A DNA stretch of 64,000 bases from Lachnospira multipara LB2003 (GCF_000702205.1 NZ_KL370871.1:186001-250000), one strand, 5' to 3'. Positions 20,111 to 30,182 are shown, numbered from the stretch's first letter. The notes: generated by a model not told the origin, from the sequence alone. Made by a program: numbers and translations.

Positions 20111-21544
20111 TTACGCCTTAGCTTCTAGTAAGCCCTGGCCTCGCATCTGTATAAGCGGAGCCTTCTTATCCTCGATATATTCCTTAGTTATTGTTACTGT
20201 TCCAATATTGCTATCCTTTGGAATCTCATACATTATATCAAGCATGAAATCTTCTATAATTGAACGAAGTGCTCTAGCACCAGTATTTTTCTCAATTGCT
20301 TTATTAGCTATAGCTTCAAGAGCATCATCTGAGAATTTAAGTTCTACCTCATCTAGGGCTAAAAGCTTTTGATACTGGGCAAGAATTGCATTCTTTGGTT
20401 CCTTTAAAATCTTAATAAGTGCTTCTTTATTAAGCTTTTCAAGGGTATATACAATTGGTAATCTACCAAGGAATTCAGGAATCATACCATACTCTCTTAA
20501 ATCCTCAGTTGTTACATGAGAAAGAATATTCTCATCGTCATCATATTTATCCTTTAAGTCAGCGTTAAATCCTATTGATGAGCTCTTTGTTAATCTATTC
20601 TTAATTATTTCAGGAAGATCTGGGAAAGCTCCACCACAAATAAATAAAATATTACTTGTATCCATTGTTACCATTGGAACCATAGCGTTCTTACTTGTAG
20701 CACCTACTGGTACTTCAACTTCGCTGCCTTCTAATAATTTAAGAAGTCCTTGCTGAACTGATTCACCAGATACATCTCTACTTCTTACTTCTTTCTTCTT
20801 AGCAATCTTATCAATTTCATCAATAAATACAATTCCTCTTTCAGCTTTTTCAACATCATTATCTGCTGCCATTAAAAGCTTAGATAATACAGATTCAATA
20901 TCATCACCAATATAACCTGCTTCTGTAAGGGATGTAGCATCTGTAATTGCTAATGGCACCTGTAAAATTCTTGCAAGAGTCTTTACAAGATATGTCTTAC
21001 CAGAACCAGTAGGTCCAATCATAAGCATGTTTGATTTTTCAATTTCAATTTCCTTCTGAGTATTAGTTGCAACTCTCTTATAATGATTATATACAGCTAC
21101 AGACATAACCTTCTTAGCATAATCCTGACCAATAACATATTCATCAAGCATACCCTTGATCTTATGAGGAGCTGGAAGAGACTTAAGTGTAATCTCAGGG
21201 AATTCCTTCTTCTCTTCTTCCTTTTTCTTCTTTAATTTGTTCTTTTTAGGCACGTTCTCCATATTAGGATTAAACATATTCATACCAAAGCCATTAAATA
21301 AATCATTATTCATTGGCATGTTATTTAAAGAATCAAAAGTCCTTTGCATACAATCATTACATACTGTTATATTATTATATAAATCAATCATAGGTCCCTT
21401 ACACTGGGATTCTGTCCTTCTACAAATAACGCATATCTTCTCATATCTGCCTCTATCATCATTAGAATTATTAGAATTATTTGTATTGTTAACATTACTA
21501 GAATCATTCTTATTGTCATCGATTTCTTTATAATCGTCGCTCAT
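20111..21544 (-). CDS. clpX: ATP-dependent protease ATPase subunit ClpX
   Basis: Unfoldase that feeds proteins to ClpP. A zinc domain (C38, C41, C62, C65) is preceded by an unusual Asn/Asp/Ser-rich run of about 25 residues. Walker A is GPTGSGKT (177-184), Walker B is GIVFIDEIDK, and the ClpP-docking loop IGF is at 324-326. The GAR-type sensor GARALRSIIEDFM is near the end. I start it at 21544: GGAGG precedes this ATG, and the extended -10 at 21576 leaves the in-frame ATG at 21571 at or before the transcription start. No clpP gene is nearby. Confidence 0.95.
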   Translation of the reverse strand: MSDDYKEIDDNKNDSSNVNNTNNSNNSNDDRGRYEKICVICRRTESQCKGPMIDLYNNITVCNDCMQRTFDSLNNMPMNNDLFNGFGMNMFNPNMENVPKKNKLKKKKEEEKKEFPEITLKSLPAPHKIKGMLDEYVIGQDYAKKVMSVAVYNHYKRVATNTQKEIEIEKSNMLMIGPTGSGKTYLVKTLARILQVPLAITDATSLTEAGYIGDDIESVLSKLLMAADNDVEKAERGIVFIDEIDKIAKKKEVRSRDVSGESVQQGLLKLLEGSEVEVPVGATSKNAMVPMVTMDTSNILFICGGAFPDLPEIIKNRLTKSSSIGFNADLKDKYDDDENILSHVTTEDLREYGMIPEFLGRLPIVYTLEKLNKEALIKILKEPKNAILAQYQKLLALDEVELKFSDDALEAIANKAIEKNTGARALRSIIEDFMLDIMYEIPKDSNIGTVTITKEYIEDKKAPLIQMRGQGLLEAKA

Positions 21545-21575
21545 AAAATACCTCCACCATTTAAACTGCACTACA

Positions 21576-21584
21576 ATTATATCA
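21576..21584 (-). promoter_or_regulatory. Extended -10 promoter of clpX
   Basis: The minus strand reads TGATATAAT, a consensus extended -10, about 32 bases before the clpX start codon. No convincing -35 is visible. The short leader of roughly 25 bases supports the chosen start. Confidence 0.55.
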
Positions 21585-21622
21585 TAGGCAATTTACAAAA
21601 CCATAAATTTAAAATAAAAAAA

Positions 21623-21648
21623 TCTTTGGAGATTATAATCTCCAAAGA
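21623..21648 (-). terminator. Terminator of the htrA gene
   Basis: A perfect palindrome of two 13-base arms (TCTTTGGAGATTA and its complement) is followed on the minus strand by seven T residues. It lies 30 bp after the htrA stop. Confidence 0.9.
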
Positions 21649-21678
21649 CTCTTTATAAATAATATATTAGTTAATGTA

Positions 21679-23175
21679 TTAACTTCTAGATCCTAATGTA
21701 ACCTCTGCAGTCTTTAATACATATGATGAACCCTCTAAATGATAATACTCAATTGTAACTGTTTCACCTGCTTTATAATACTGTAATAGTGATGTTAAGC
21801 CGGACATACTTGAAATGGTTGTATCATCAAATCCTGTAATAATATCATAGCTTTCAAGACCTGCTTTTTCAGCTGCTGAGCCAGATTGCACTGTTCTAAT
21901 TAAGACTCCTGTAGGATATCCATAAACTGAAGCATAATACTCTGTCATATCAACACCTGAAACACCTAAGAAAGCGGCTTCACTTTCACTTACCTTTGTA
22001 CGTGTCTGCTTATTCATTAATGTATTAATAAGATCAACAACATTAGATATTGGAATAGCATATGCCATACCTTCTACTCCATCACTACTTGTCTTAGCAA
22101 AGTTAATAGCTATAACCTTACCATCTGCATTAATTAAGGCACCACCAGAGTTACCTGAATTAATTGTGGCATTAGTCATAATAAGTCCACTAAATTCTGT
22201 ATTATCAACTGTTATTGTTCTATTAAGAGCAGAAATAATACCATTTGTTACTGACTGTCCCTCACCAAGGGCATTACCAATTGCTACCACTGGCTGACCT
22301 ACTGCAACTTCACTTGTATAATCAAGTTCTGCAATAGCAATCTTACTTGCTGTATCACTTGATAAAGATGAAACATCAACTGCTACTACTGCAATATCCT
22401 TATCTGTCTTTGAACCCTTAACTGAAGCAGCTGCAGATGTACCATCAACAAATACTGCAGTTAAATTATTAACATCCTCAATAACATGAGCGTTAGTTAC
22501 AATAAGTATTTCAGTATCATTTTGTCCAATAATAATACCTGTACCTGATGTACTTGCCTGATAATTAGATGCGCCAAAACCATATGTCTGTGTCTGTGAT
22601 ACAATTGTTGTACCATTGAGTTCTACCATAGCTGGTAAAAGGGATGTAGCAATTGATTGTGCATCAATACTTGTCTGTGATGATGTTGTTGTGTTTGAAT
22701 CTGAGTCCCCCTGAATTGCTGATATAGCTGAAACCGTTGCTATTGTAGGAGTTTGTGTTGTTGCTGTCTTTGTAACATATTTATTACCTAGATAATTTAC
22801 TCCGCACATAACGCTACCTGCAATCACACCAAAAAGTACAGCTGCAAGACCAAGAGAAACTATTCTTTTAAACGTCTTCTTACCATTCTTATTCTTCTTT
22901 GGAGCAGTTGTATTAGCTGTCTGATATGTATTAAATCCAGTCTGTGCCTGACCAAACTGATTGTTAAAGCTCTGAGTATTGAAGTTCTGATTGTTATAGC
23001 TCTGATTGTTAAAATTATCATAATTATTAGAAAAGCTATTATTTTGCCTTTGTGTTGTATTCGCCTCTGCTCTATTTGCATCTGTATAGCTTGTATCAGT
23101 GCTAGATGCAAATCCATCTTGTTTTGGAATTTCGTCTCCACTCATTCGATATGTTGTGTTTTCTCCGTTCTCCAT
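21679..23175 (-). CDS. HtrA/DegP-type membrane-anchored serine protease
   Basis: Surface quality-control protease. The N-terminal cytoplasmic region is Asn/Gln-rich (about 43-75), followed by a basic stretch and one membrane segment (about 104-127). The trypsin-like domain has H230 (VTNAHVIED), D260 (KDIAVVAV) and S343 (INSGNSGGALI), so the triad is complete. One PDZ domain covers about 395-490 with the GVLIRTVQSGSAAEKAG block. The 498-residue length is slightly above average because of the Asn-rich tail. It has its own terminator. Confidence 0.93.
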   Translation of the reverse strand: MENGENTTYRMSGDEIPKQDGFASSTDTSYTDANRAEANTTQRQNNSFSNNYDNFNNQSYNNQNFNTQSFNNQFGQAQTGFNTYQTANTTAPKKNKNGKKTFKRIVSLGLAAVLFGVIAGSVMCGVNYLGNKYVTKTATTQTPTIATVSAISAIQGDSDSNTTTSSQTSIDAQSIATSLLPAMVELNGTTIVSQTQTYGFGASNYQASTSGTGIIIGQNDTEILIVTNAHVIEDVNNLTAVFVDGTSAAASVKGSKTDKDIAVVAVDVSSLSSDTASKIAIAELDYTSEVAVGQPVVAIGNALGEGQSVTNGIISALNRTITVDNTEFSGLIMTNATINSGNSGGALINADGKVIAINFAKTSSDGVEGMAYAIPISNVVDLINTLMNKQTRTKVSESEAAFLGVSGVDMTEYYASVYGYPTGVLIRTVQSGSAAEKAGLESYDIITGFDDTTISSMSGLTSLLQYYKAGETVTIEYYHLEGSSYVLKTAEVTLGSRS

Positions 23176-23248
23176 TTCATCAGCTCCTTATCTTTATTAC
23201 ATTTATTTGCTTTATAATTTTATTCATAATCGTAACTTGCATTAAAAA

Positions 23249-23292
23249 ACACATCTCGTTACTACAGTTAATAATATAGCAACGAAATGTGT
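23249..23292 (-). terminator. Terminator of the phosphoglucomutase gene
   Basis: On the minus strand ACACAT-T-TCGTT pairs with AACGA-G-ATGTGT with one wobble around a long loop, and six T residues follow. It lies about 100 bp after the stop codon. Confidence 0.65.
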
Positions 23293-23395
23293 CTTAATTG
23301 TGTTTCTTATATAAAGAATTTGTGTTTAAATTCAACATTCCTTTCTTATAAAGGAATAGTCTATAAAAAAGATAAAGTCTTAACTAAAGTTAATA

Positions 23396-25126
23396 TTATG
23401 CTTCAACAATATCCATAACAGCTTTAGTAAGTTCTTCAAGCTTAGCATTAGCATCATCAAGTGATGTACCCTTAACGCCCATGTAGAACTTAATCTTAGG
23501 CTCTGTACCAGAAGGTCTAGCACAGCACCAAGCATCGTCTGTTAAGTCAAAGTAAAGAACATTAGAGCTTGGAAGACCTGTCTTAGACTTAGCACCTGTA
23601 GCAATATCTGTCTTCTCATCAATCTTGTAATCTCTAAATTCCTTAACATCCCAAGCACCAAACTTCTTAGGAGGATTGCTTCTTAAGCTGTTCATTAATT
23701 CCTGAATCTTCTCAGCTCCTGTAGCACCCTTCATTGTAATAGCCTTCTGGCCTTCCTTATAGAAGCCGTACTTATTAAAGATGTTCATCATCTGATCCCA
23801 AAGAGTAATACCCTTTGACTTGTAGTAAGCTGCTGCTTCAGCAAGTGACATAACAGCAACGATAGCATCCTTATCTCTAGCATGTGTACCAACAAGGCAA
23901 CCATATGATTCTTCAAAACCAAATTCATAGAAGTGGCTGTTGTTGTTCTTCTCAAAGAACTTAATCTGCTCACCAATAAATTTAAATCCTGTTAATACTT
24001 CAATAAGCTCTAAGTTATATTCCTTAGCAACAGAAGCAGCCATATTAGTTGAAACGATTGTTGTAACTAATGCACCATTGTCATGAAGTAAACCTTTTTC
24101 CTTACGAACTGAAAGAAGGTATTCAGCAATGATCATAGCTGACATATTACCTGTAAATGCCATGTATTCACCAGTCTTAGTATCCTTAGCATAAATACCA
24201 AGTCTATCAGCATCTGGATCTGTAGCTAAGATAATATCAGCATCAACTTCCTTAGCAAGCTTAAGTGCATATGTAAATGCCTTAGGATCTTCTGGGTTTG
24301 GATATTCAAGAGTTGTGAAGTTTGGATCTGGATCCTTTTGTTCTTCAACAACATATACATGCTTGAAACCTAAATCTCTAAGGATTCTTCTTACAGGAAT
24401 TGAACCTGTACCATTAAATGGTGAGTAAACGATCTTAATATCATCAGCTACGCTCTTAATGATATCTCCATTGATGCACTGTGTCTTAAGTGCAGCGTAA
24501 TATTTCTCATCAATATCGTAACCAATTGTATTATAAAGACCAAGTGCCTCAGCTTCATCCTTAGGCATTGTCTTAACTGTTGACCAATCATGAATTGCAT
24601 TAACTTCTTCGATAATCTGCTTATCCTTTGGTGCTGTAATCTGAGCGCCATCTTCCCAATAAACCTTGTAACCATTATATTCTGGTGGGTTATGAGAAGC
24701 AGTTACCATAACACCTGCTGTACAACCAAGCTCTCTTACTGCAAATGAAAGCATTGGAGTTGGGCGAAGTGATGGGTAAATATATGCTTTAATGCCATTA
24801 GCTGCAAGACAAAGAGCTGTAGCTTCAGCGAATTCTCTTGACATTCTTCTGTTATCATGAGAAATAGCAACGCCCTTATCCTGTGTACCTTCCTTTAAAA
24901 TAAAATTAGCAAGTCCTTGGGTAGCCTTACTAACAACATAAATGTTCATTCTGTTAGTACCAATACCAATTACTCCACGAAGACCACCTGTACCAAATTC
25001 CAAATCTCTATAGAATCTGTCTTCGATTTCCTTTTCGTCTCCTTCAATAGCCTTTAATTCGGCCTTAGCTTCGTCACTAAAATAGTCATTAGTGAGCCAT
25101 TCCTTATAAGTCTCTAAATAACTCAT
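23396..25126 (-). CDS. Phosphoglucomutase/phosphomannomutase (PgcA-type)
   Basis: Converts glucose-1-phosphate and glucose-6-phosphate (or the mannose equivalents), linking glycolysis to cell-wall and polysaccharide precursors. The 576-residue length fits the PgcA/PGM2 class rather than the shorter GlmM class. The catalytic serine is S144 in TASHNPPEYNG, the metal loop is DPDADR, the sugar-binding loop is GFEESYG, and the phosphate-binding loop is RPSGTEPKIKFY near the C-terminus. It stands alone. A short CCCTGC/GCAGGG hairpin lies in its leader at 25169-25183. Confidence 0.93.
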   Translation of the reverse strand: MSYLETYKEWLTNDYFSDEAKAELKAIEGDEKEIEDRFYRDLEFGTGGLRGVIGIGTNRMNIYVVSKATQGLANFILKEGTQDKGVAISHDNRRMSREFAEATALCLAANGIKAYIYPSLRPTPMLSFAVRELGCTAGVMVTASHNPPEYNGYKVYWEDGAQITAPKDKQIIEEVNAIHDWSTVKTMPKDEAEALGLYNTIGYDIDEKYYAALKTQCINGDIIKSVADDIKIVYSPFNGTGSIPVRRILRDLGFKHVYVVEEQKDPDPNFTTLEYPNPEDPKAFTYALKLAKEVDADIILATDPDADRLGIYAKDTKTGEYMAFTGNMSAMIIAEYLLSVRKEKGLLHDNGALVTTIVSTNMAASVAKEYNLELIEVLTGFKFIGEQIKFFEKNNNSHFYEFGFEESYGCLVGTHARDKDAIVAVMSLAEAAAYYKSKGITLWDQMMNIFNKYGFYKEGQKAITMKGATGAEKIQELMNSLRSNPPKKFGAWDVKEFRDYKIDEKTDIATGAKSKTGLPSSNVLYFDLTDDAWCCARPSGTEPKIKFYMGVKGTSLDDANAKLEELTKAVMDIVEA

Positions 25127-25239
25127 TAACTTATACCTCTTTCTTTATATTTATATTTTTCCCTCTTACCCTGCCTAGCAGGGAACAAAACCAAATAGCA
25201 CCCAAGCTGCTATAGATTTTGCTATCTTAACTTAAAAAA

Positions 25240-25288
25240 GGGTATAACCCCTTTAAGCCAAGACTATGACTCAAAAACGATTATACCC
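25240..25288 (-). terminator. Terminator of the cdaA-cdaR-HPr operon
   Basis: GGGTATAA (25240-25247) pairs with TTATACCC (25281-25288) around a 33-base loop with smaller internal pairing, and six T residues follow on the minus strand. Confidence 0.6.
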
Positions 25289-25308
25289 CATATTTAAATT
25301 ATTATCAA

Positions 25309-25581
25309 TTAATTATCGTTCATGGATTTAATAAAAGCAGAAGAAACTTTTTCAATTGCTTCCTCTTCATCCTCTCCATCCGCCATAAGCTTGATAAACT
25401 CTCCCTTTCCTACACCAGATGCAAGAATGGAAATAATGCTTTTGGCATTGGCAACCCTTTTATTATCACCATATTCAAAAGATATATGAGACTGATATTT
25501 TATAGCTTCATCACACATAGCCCCTGCAGGTCGCAGATGAATTCCTAAATCGCTAGTTATCTCAATATCCCTACTAACCAT
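25309..25581 (-). CDS. HPr family phosphocarrier protein
   Basis: Small phosphotransferase-system carrier, or a Crh-like regulator. The active-site histidine is present: GIHLRPAG with H15. The position of regulatory Ser46 is filled by a serine in NAKSIISILASG, so HPr kinase control is possible. The 90-residue length is normal. It is the last gene after cdaR, with no other PTS gene nearby, which may point to a regulatory rather than a sugar-transport role (inference). Confidence 0.9.
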   Translation of the reverse strand: MVSRDIEITSDLGIHLRPAGAMCDEAIKYQSHISFEYGDNKRVANAKSIISILASGVGKGEFIKLMADGEDEEEAIEKVSSAFIKSMNDN

Positions 25582-25599
25582 CTTTCCCCTCCTAATTAA

Positions 25600-26862
25600 C
25601 TAATTACTGGCTGACTGAGTTTCTTGTATAACATTGCTTATAACTATTTCAACTGTATATTCCTGATTCAAACTACAACCGCTTGGAAGTGTTATATTAA
25701 CCGGCACTTCATGTGTACCTTCTCCAAAGCTTGTTAAATCAACAGACATGGCTATATTAGAAGCACTAACTGTGTTAATAACATCTGTAGCTCCCTTTAT
25801 AATTATATCAAAATATCTACTATCTCCAAATGAGACTTTAGTATTATTATTCTGATTTTTAATTACAATAGCCTGTTTATCCATTGTTATTGTCTTAGAA
25901 TCTTCAGGCTCAATATCCACAGACACAACCAAAGTACCCTCAGAAATAATACTAATATTGCCATTTAAATAATTAGCTAAATTAAATTTGTATTCCTTAT
26001 CATTAGAGAATCCTTCGATATTAATATTCTCAGGTGGAATTGTTATATTAACAATGCCATTAATATCATCCTCATCTCCCACAATTGTAACTTCCTTAAC
26101 ATTAAGGCTTACATTAGAAAGCACATATCCCCTAGCTGGAGTTCCGCTTGTTTGTACTATTACAGGGATTTTCTTAGTTTTCCCAATGGCTGCAGTGTAA
26201 TTAATATTTGTTTCTGAAAGCTCAATAGTATCATCTTCTATTAAGTTATAATCGCTATCATAAAGCCTTACTGCAGCGTTTCCTGTAACTGTATGTGTTG
26301 CGTTACTTACATCAATTGGAACAACTGCATGTGCAACACTTTCTACAACTGATGATGCTCCAATTACATTAATTGATGTTGGACTAAAGCTTACATTAGA
26401 AAGGGCATATCCTGATGTAAGCTCACCTTCTAATTGGCTTTCAAGCTCAATAGTCTTATTAGTTCTATTCTCTATATTAAGCTTTACAGCTGTTGTTTTG
26501 GGAGTTGCTTCCACTCCTTCTACAACCTTACCATCCTTTACAACTGAAACATCAATATCAACGTAATCCGAATAAGCAGTAACAGTGCTTAAATCTGCTG
26601 TTGCCACTATATCACTAGCAGATATATCTGTTATTTTTGATTTTGGTCCAGATACACTTACAGATATCTTACTTCCTTCCACCACTTCATAAGAATAATT
26701 CTTACTTGTTAAAGTCTCTGTATTAAGCAAGGTAACTGTAACATTACTAAAGGTATAGCTTGTACTTGGATCATAAATATTTACAATAACAGTCCACAAC
26801 ACTATAGCAATAATAGCTGATAGCAGCTTCAAAGTGAAATTTTTAAATATCTTTTCCTTCAT
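25600..26862 (-). CDS. cdaR: YbbR-domain protein CdaR, regulator of diadenylate cyclase
   Basis: Extracellular regulator of CdaA, held by one N-terminal membrane segment (about residues 9-29). The rest is made of about four YbbR domains, visible as repeats of the type GYALSNVSFSPTSINVIG and GYVLSNVSLNVKEVTIVG. The 420-residue length is usual. Its start lies inside the 3' end of cdaA with a 20-bp overlap, so the two are translationally linked. This is a textbook clostridial cdaA-cdaR pair. Confidence 0.92.
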   Translation of the reverse strand: MKEKIFKNFTLKLLSAIIAIVLWTVIVNIYDPSTSYTFSNVTVTLLNTETLTSKNYSYEVVEGSKISVSVSGPKSKITDISASDIVATADLSTVTAYSDYVDIDVSVVKDGKVVEGVEATPKTTAVKLNIENRTNKTIELESQLEGELTSGYALSNVSFSPTSINVIGASSVVESVAHAVVPIDVSNATHTVTGNAAVRLYDSDYNLIEDDTIELSETNINYTAAIGKTKKIPVIVQTSGTPARGYVLSNVSLNVKEVTIVGDEDDINGIVNITIPPENINIEGFSNDKEYKFNLANYLNGNISIISEGTLVVSVDIEPEDSKTITMDKQAIVIKNQNNNTKVSFGDSRYFDIIIKGATDVINTVSASNIAMSVDLTSFGEGTHEVPVNITLPSGCSLNQEYTVEIVISNVIQETQSASN

Positions 26863-27703
26863 TATTTAGCCTACCTCTCCATAGTCTGAATGATTTAACG
26901 TCAAGATTTCTATTTCTTGTATATTCAAGTTTACTCCTTAATGACTCTTCATCTATATCGTGAATAAGCTCTCCACCAACAGCAATAGATACCTTACCTG
27001 TTTCCTCAGAAACAATAAGAGTTATACTATCAGTTACTTCGCTTATTCCAAGACCAGCTCTATGTCTTGTACCTAAGGCTTTATTAATCTTAGTACTATC
27101 AGACAGTGGCAAATAACAAGTAGCAGCCACAACCCTATCTCCACGTATAATTACAGCACCATCGTGAAGAGGTGTATTATGTTCAAAAATATTTATAAGA
27201 AGTTGACTTGTTACCAAACCATCAACTTCAATTCCTGTTCTTTCATATTCTTCAAGAAGCATATCCTGTTCAATTACAATTAATGCACCTGTATAAACAG
27301 CTCCCATTTCGTAACATGCCCTAACAATAGCATTAACCGTATCTGAAGAGAAACGCTCCTTCTTACCACGCTCGCCAAAATTAATAAAACTTGTTACTAA
27401 TCTCTTACGTCCTAATTGCTCAAGAGCTCTACGAAGTTCTGGCTGAAAAATAATTACAAGAGCAATAATACCAACACTAATGGTCTTACTTGCAATCCAA
27501 AGAATAGTCCTTAAATTGAGCACATAGGCTATAAGTGCAAAAACCACAACGATGACAATGCCCTTAAGTAGTGCCCAGGCTTTAGTATTCTTAATCCAAA
27601 CCATTACATTATAAATCACTACGGCAATAATTATTATTTCAATAATATCTGACCATGAAATTCGTGGAATATATAAGCTAGACAGATAATTCTCTAAAGA
27701 CAT
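26843..27703 (-). CDS. cdaA: Diadenylate cyclase CdaA (membrane c-di-AMP synthase)
   Basis: Makes the second messenger c-di-AMP from two ATP at the membrane. Three membrane segments (about 20-35, 48-62, 72-88) precede the DAC domain. Both catalytic motifs are intact: DGA at 181-183 in PLHDGAVII, and RHR at 213-215 in LGTRHRAGLG. The 286-residue length is standard. In Firmicutes c-di-AMP controls potassium, osmotic balance and wall integrity. glmM, the usual third gene, is not here; HPr takes its place. Confidence 0.95.
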   Translation of the reverse strand: MSLENYLSSLYIPRISWSDIIEIIIIAVVIYNVMVWIKNTKAWALLKGIVIVVVFALIAYVLNLRTILWIASKTISVGIIALVIIFQPELRRALEQLGRKRLVTSFINFGERGKKERFSSDTVNAIVRACYEMGAVYTGALIVIEQDMLLEEYERTGIEVDGLVTSQLLINIFEHNTPLHDGAVIIRGDRVVAATCYLPLSDSTKINKALGTRHRAGLGISEVTDSITLIVSEETGKVSIAVGGELIHDIDEESLRSKLEYTRNRNLDVKSFRLWRGRLNNEGKDI

Positions 27704-27732
27704 TTTCTCACCCCTGTTCCTTATCTAAACTA

Positions 27733-27757
27733 TTAGCGACTACAAAGTAGCCGCTAA
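27733..27757 (-). promoter_or_regulatory. Stem-loop upstream of cdaA
   Basis: An 11-bp stem with one G:U pair (arms beginning TTAGCG) and a small loop lies between the 345-residue membrane protein gene and cdaA. No T-run follows on the minus strand, so it may be a processing or regulatory element rather than a terminator. Confidence 0.5.
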
Positions 27758-27764
27758 CAAAATT

Positions 27765-28802
27765 CTATCTATTCTTATCATCAAAAATCACAATATCGTC
27801 ATCTTCTAAGTCGTCCTGTGCAGTTCTTGACTTTACCTGTGATCTAATATCATCTAAATTAGTTGTTTCTTTAGTCTTTTTTGCATTAATCTGCTTAACC
27901 TTAACATCAGTAGCAGACACATTAATCTTAGGCACTGCCTTAACATAATAATAGTATTCGTCATCTTCATACTGAACATATTCTGTTCTCTTATAATCTA
28001 ATGAGAAGAACACAATCTTACAAACAAATCCAACAACGACGCCAAGTAAAATGCCAATAATAACAAATACGATATTTAATTTAGCATTAAGTGCTACCTG
28101 ACCTACAACTAAAATAATAAATTCAACTAAACTACCAAATCCAATGGCATAAACCCATGAATTATCAATTTTAAGTCTTCTAATACAATAAACAACAACT
28201 ATCGTAGCAACAAAAGCAATAATTAAAGTAACCATACCCTTATCGCCAAAAAGACTAGAACTAAGATATGAAATCTGTTCAACTGAATCAGTAAGTGAGC
28301 TCTCTGAAATAGCTGATTCGTACTGACTAGCAGTCTTTATAATGTAGTAAAAAATCACACCAAACGAAACTGGAATACATGATAACCATCCTGCACATAA
28401 ACCAATTGATACAATTGCTACAAATGGTAACTTAATGCTACAAAGAAGTGCAGTTAGAATCACAATGTAACCTGACTTAGGTGTAAATCTAAAATACAAT
28501 AAATACATAATTGCAATAACGCAAAGAGCAATTAATGCGAATTCAGCAGATATTGAATATAAATGCACTAACATAAATAGTGATAATAAAATAATTGTTC
28601 CACCATTAGGTAAGAAAGCGCAAACAACAGCTGCTAAAAAAGCAAATATTGGATTTCCTAATTTTGAAATACCACCAATACTTAAATTTAGAATGATAAA
28701 TGCTATTAAAGCAATTACAAATTTCATTGCTGGCACAAAATATGTGTCATATTTATTGTAGAACTTACTAAATCTGTCCTTTAACTCCAGTAAAAAAGCC
28801 AT
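27765..28802 (-). CDS. Polytopic membrane protein of unknown function, 345 residues
   Basis: I do not recognise the family. About eight or nine membrane segments fill residues 22-265. A cytoplasmic tail of about 80 residues begins with a tyrosine/acidic cluster (YVQYEDDEYYYYV) and ends in acidic residues. It lies 61 bp before cdaA, apparently in the same operon. A link to c-di-AMP or to envelope functions is possible only by context. Confidence 0.65.
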   Translation of the reverse strand: MAFLLELKDRFSKFYNKYDTYFVPAMKFVIALIAFIILNLSIGGISKLGNPIFAFLAAVVCAFLPNGGTIILLSLFMLVHLYSISAEFALIALCVIAIMYLLYFRFTPKSGYIVILTALLCSIKLPFVAIVSIGLCAGWLSCIPVSFGVIFYYIIKTASQYESAISESSLTDSVEQISYLSSSLFGDKGMVTLIIAFVATIVVVYCIRRLKIDNSWVYAIGFGSLVEFIILVVGQVALNAKLNIVFVIIGILLGVVVGFVCKIVFFSLDYKRTEYVQYEDDEYYYYVKAVPKINVSATDVKVKQINAKKTKETTNLDDIRSQVKSRTAQDDLEDDDIVIFDDKNR

Positions 28803-28815
28803 ATATTCCTCCTAA

Positions 28816-29217
28816 TTACTTCTTCTTATTCTGGCCATTATAGAATCTTTCAAGCTTATTAAGTCTTGAAAAATATTTCTTAAGACCCTTTCTTGACTTG
28901 TCGTATTTGTAGCTATAAACAAAACCTGAAATAATAGAAAAAGCAACAATAAGGCCAATATAATAAGCTGCCACTTTTCTTCCTAATGCTACATAATCCA
29001 ATTCATTAATATTAGCCACTATGCCTTCAGCATTACAAAATGCATATAGAATAAAAATAATAATAAACGCAAAAGTAGTTGCAATTAAGCTCTTTAGAAT
29101 ACCTAGTGCAACATAATCACTTTTATAATACTTAGCATTTTTTATCATTTCACTACCTTCATTTTTCTCATAGATAGCCATTTTTGTCATCATTTTAACT
29201 TTATTTTCGTTAAGCAA
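28816..29217 (-). CDS. Small membrane protein with two membrane segments
   Basis: A 133-residue protein with two hydrophobic segments (about 42-65 and 85-105) and a basic C-terminal tail. The frame begins with TTG at 29217, which has a GAGGTGA ribosome site 6 bases upstream; an ATG start further in is possible. It lies 13 bp before the 345-residue membrane protein gene. Family unknown. Confidence 0.6.
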   Translation of the reverse strand: MLNENKVKMMTKMAIYEKNEGSEMIKNAKYYKSDYVALGILKSLIATTFAFIIIFILYAFCNAEGIVANINELDYVALGRKVAAYYIGLIVAFSIISGFVYSYKYDKSRKGLKKYFSRLNKLERFYNGQNKKK

Positions 29218-29269
29218 AACCGTTCACCTCGACAAAATTTTATACTTCTATACTATATCACATTTTAAA

Positions 29270-30166
29270 TTAATTGTATATTACAATTTGATAATGGCCA
29301 TCCACGTTTGGAACTACTATTCTTACTAATCTATTGTCCTCACCTACATAAAAAGACTGGGACATATTAGCAGTTATAAATCGCTGCCATACATAAGAGC
29401 CGTAGTTTCCTAGAAGACTAGTTAAGATGCTATTAACACCAGCATCAAAGGATGGTGATCTTGAGATTATGTATATAATTGTGTAATTATTATATGTTAC
29501 AACCTGACCTTCATAAATTCCATTCTCTTCATAATAATATATGTCATTTACAGGTAGTTCATTACTATAAAGCTGCTTAAAGCCAGCACTTACTGCATAG
29601 CCTGCTGCCTCATTAGAACTAGCTATTCCTGCATTAGTGCCATCACTAATAGATGGGATATCATCATTTACCCCAGCAAAACCTGGCTCAACATATGTGT
29701 AATTATTATTAACAGGCTCATCACTATTATCATCCCCAGAATTATCATCATAATTCCAGTTATTATTAGTCACCTGAGGTTCATCTGTATTAGGTGTATA
29801 AGAGTCTTGATTGCTATTTATATTAGCTGGCTCGTTACTATTAGCTGCATCTTTACTAGAATCTTTATTAGCATTATCAGTAGCTGGATTTCCTGTAGTT
29901 TCTGTTACACTAGGATTTGTTGCAAGCCCAGTATCCCCTGCAACCTCATTTTTCCTATTAATATTATTATAACTGGCATTAGCATCACGTAAATATGTGT
30001 CCGTAAGACTTACTTCTGCCTTGTTAACTTCCCTTTTATCTTTAATATTTAAGACTAGAAAAATAGCACCGGCAGTTACCACTACGCTTATTGCTGCAAT
30101 TATCACTGGTGTTTTAAGAATATTTTTTAAGATTTTTCTCTTAATCCTTCTAAAATTAATCTTCAT
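29270..30166 (-). CDS. Membrane-anchored surface protein of unknown function
   Basis: It starts at the ATG at 30166 behind AGGAAGGTGAT; the frame is open further upstream but without a ribosome site. A basic N-terminus and one membrane segment (about 18-40) anchor it. A long Asn/Asp/Thr/Ser-rich linker covers about 70-165. The C-terminal domain of about 120 residues includes the phrase VTYNNYTIIYIISRSPSFD and ends HYQIVIYN. It follows the esterase gene by 16 bp, so they are probably co-transcribed. Confidence 0.65.
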   Translation of the reverse strand: MKINFRRIKRKILKNILKTPVIIAAISVVVTAGAIFLVLNIKDKREVNKAEVSLTDTYLRDANASYNNINRKNEVAGDTGLATNPSVTETTGNPATDNANKDSSKDAANSNEPANINSNQDSYTPNTDEPQVTNNNWNYDDNSGDDNSDEPVNNNYTYVEPGFAGVNDDIPSISDGTNAGIASSNEAAGYAVSAGFKQLYSNELPVNDIYYYEENGIYEGQVVTYNNYTIIYIISRSPSFDAGVNSILTSLLGNYGSYVWQRFITANMSQSFYVGEDNRLVRIVVPNVDGHYQIVIYN

Positions 30167-30182
30167 AGCTATCACCTTCCTA

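Noticed and set aside
22860-23141. 93-residue frame inside htrA
   Set aside because: It is a shifted reading of the Asn/Gln-rich N-terminal codons of htrA, with a biased Ile/Arg composition.
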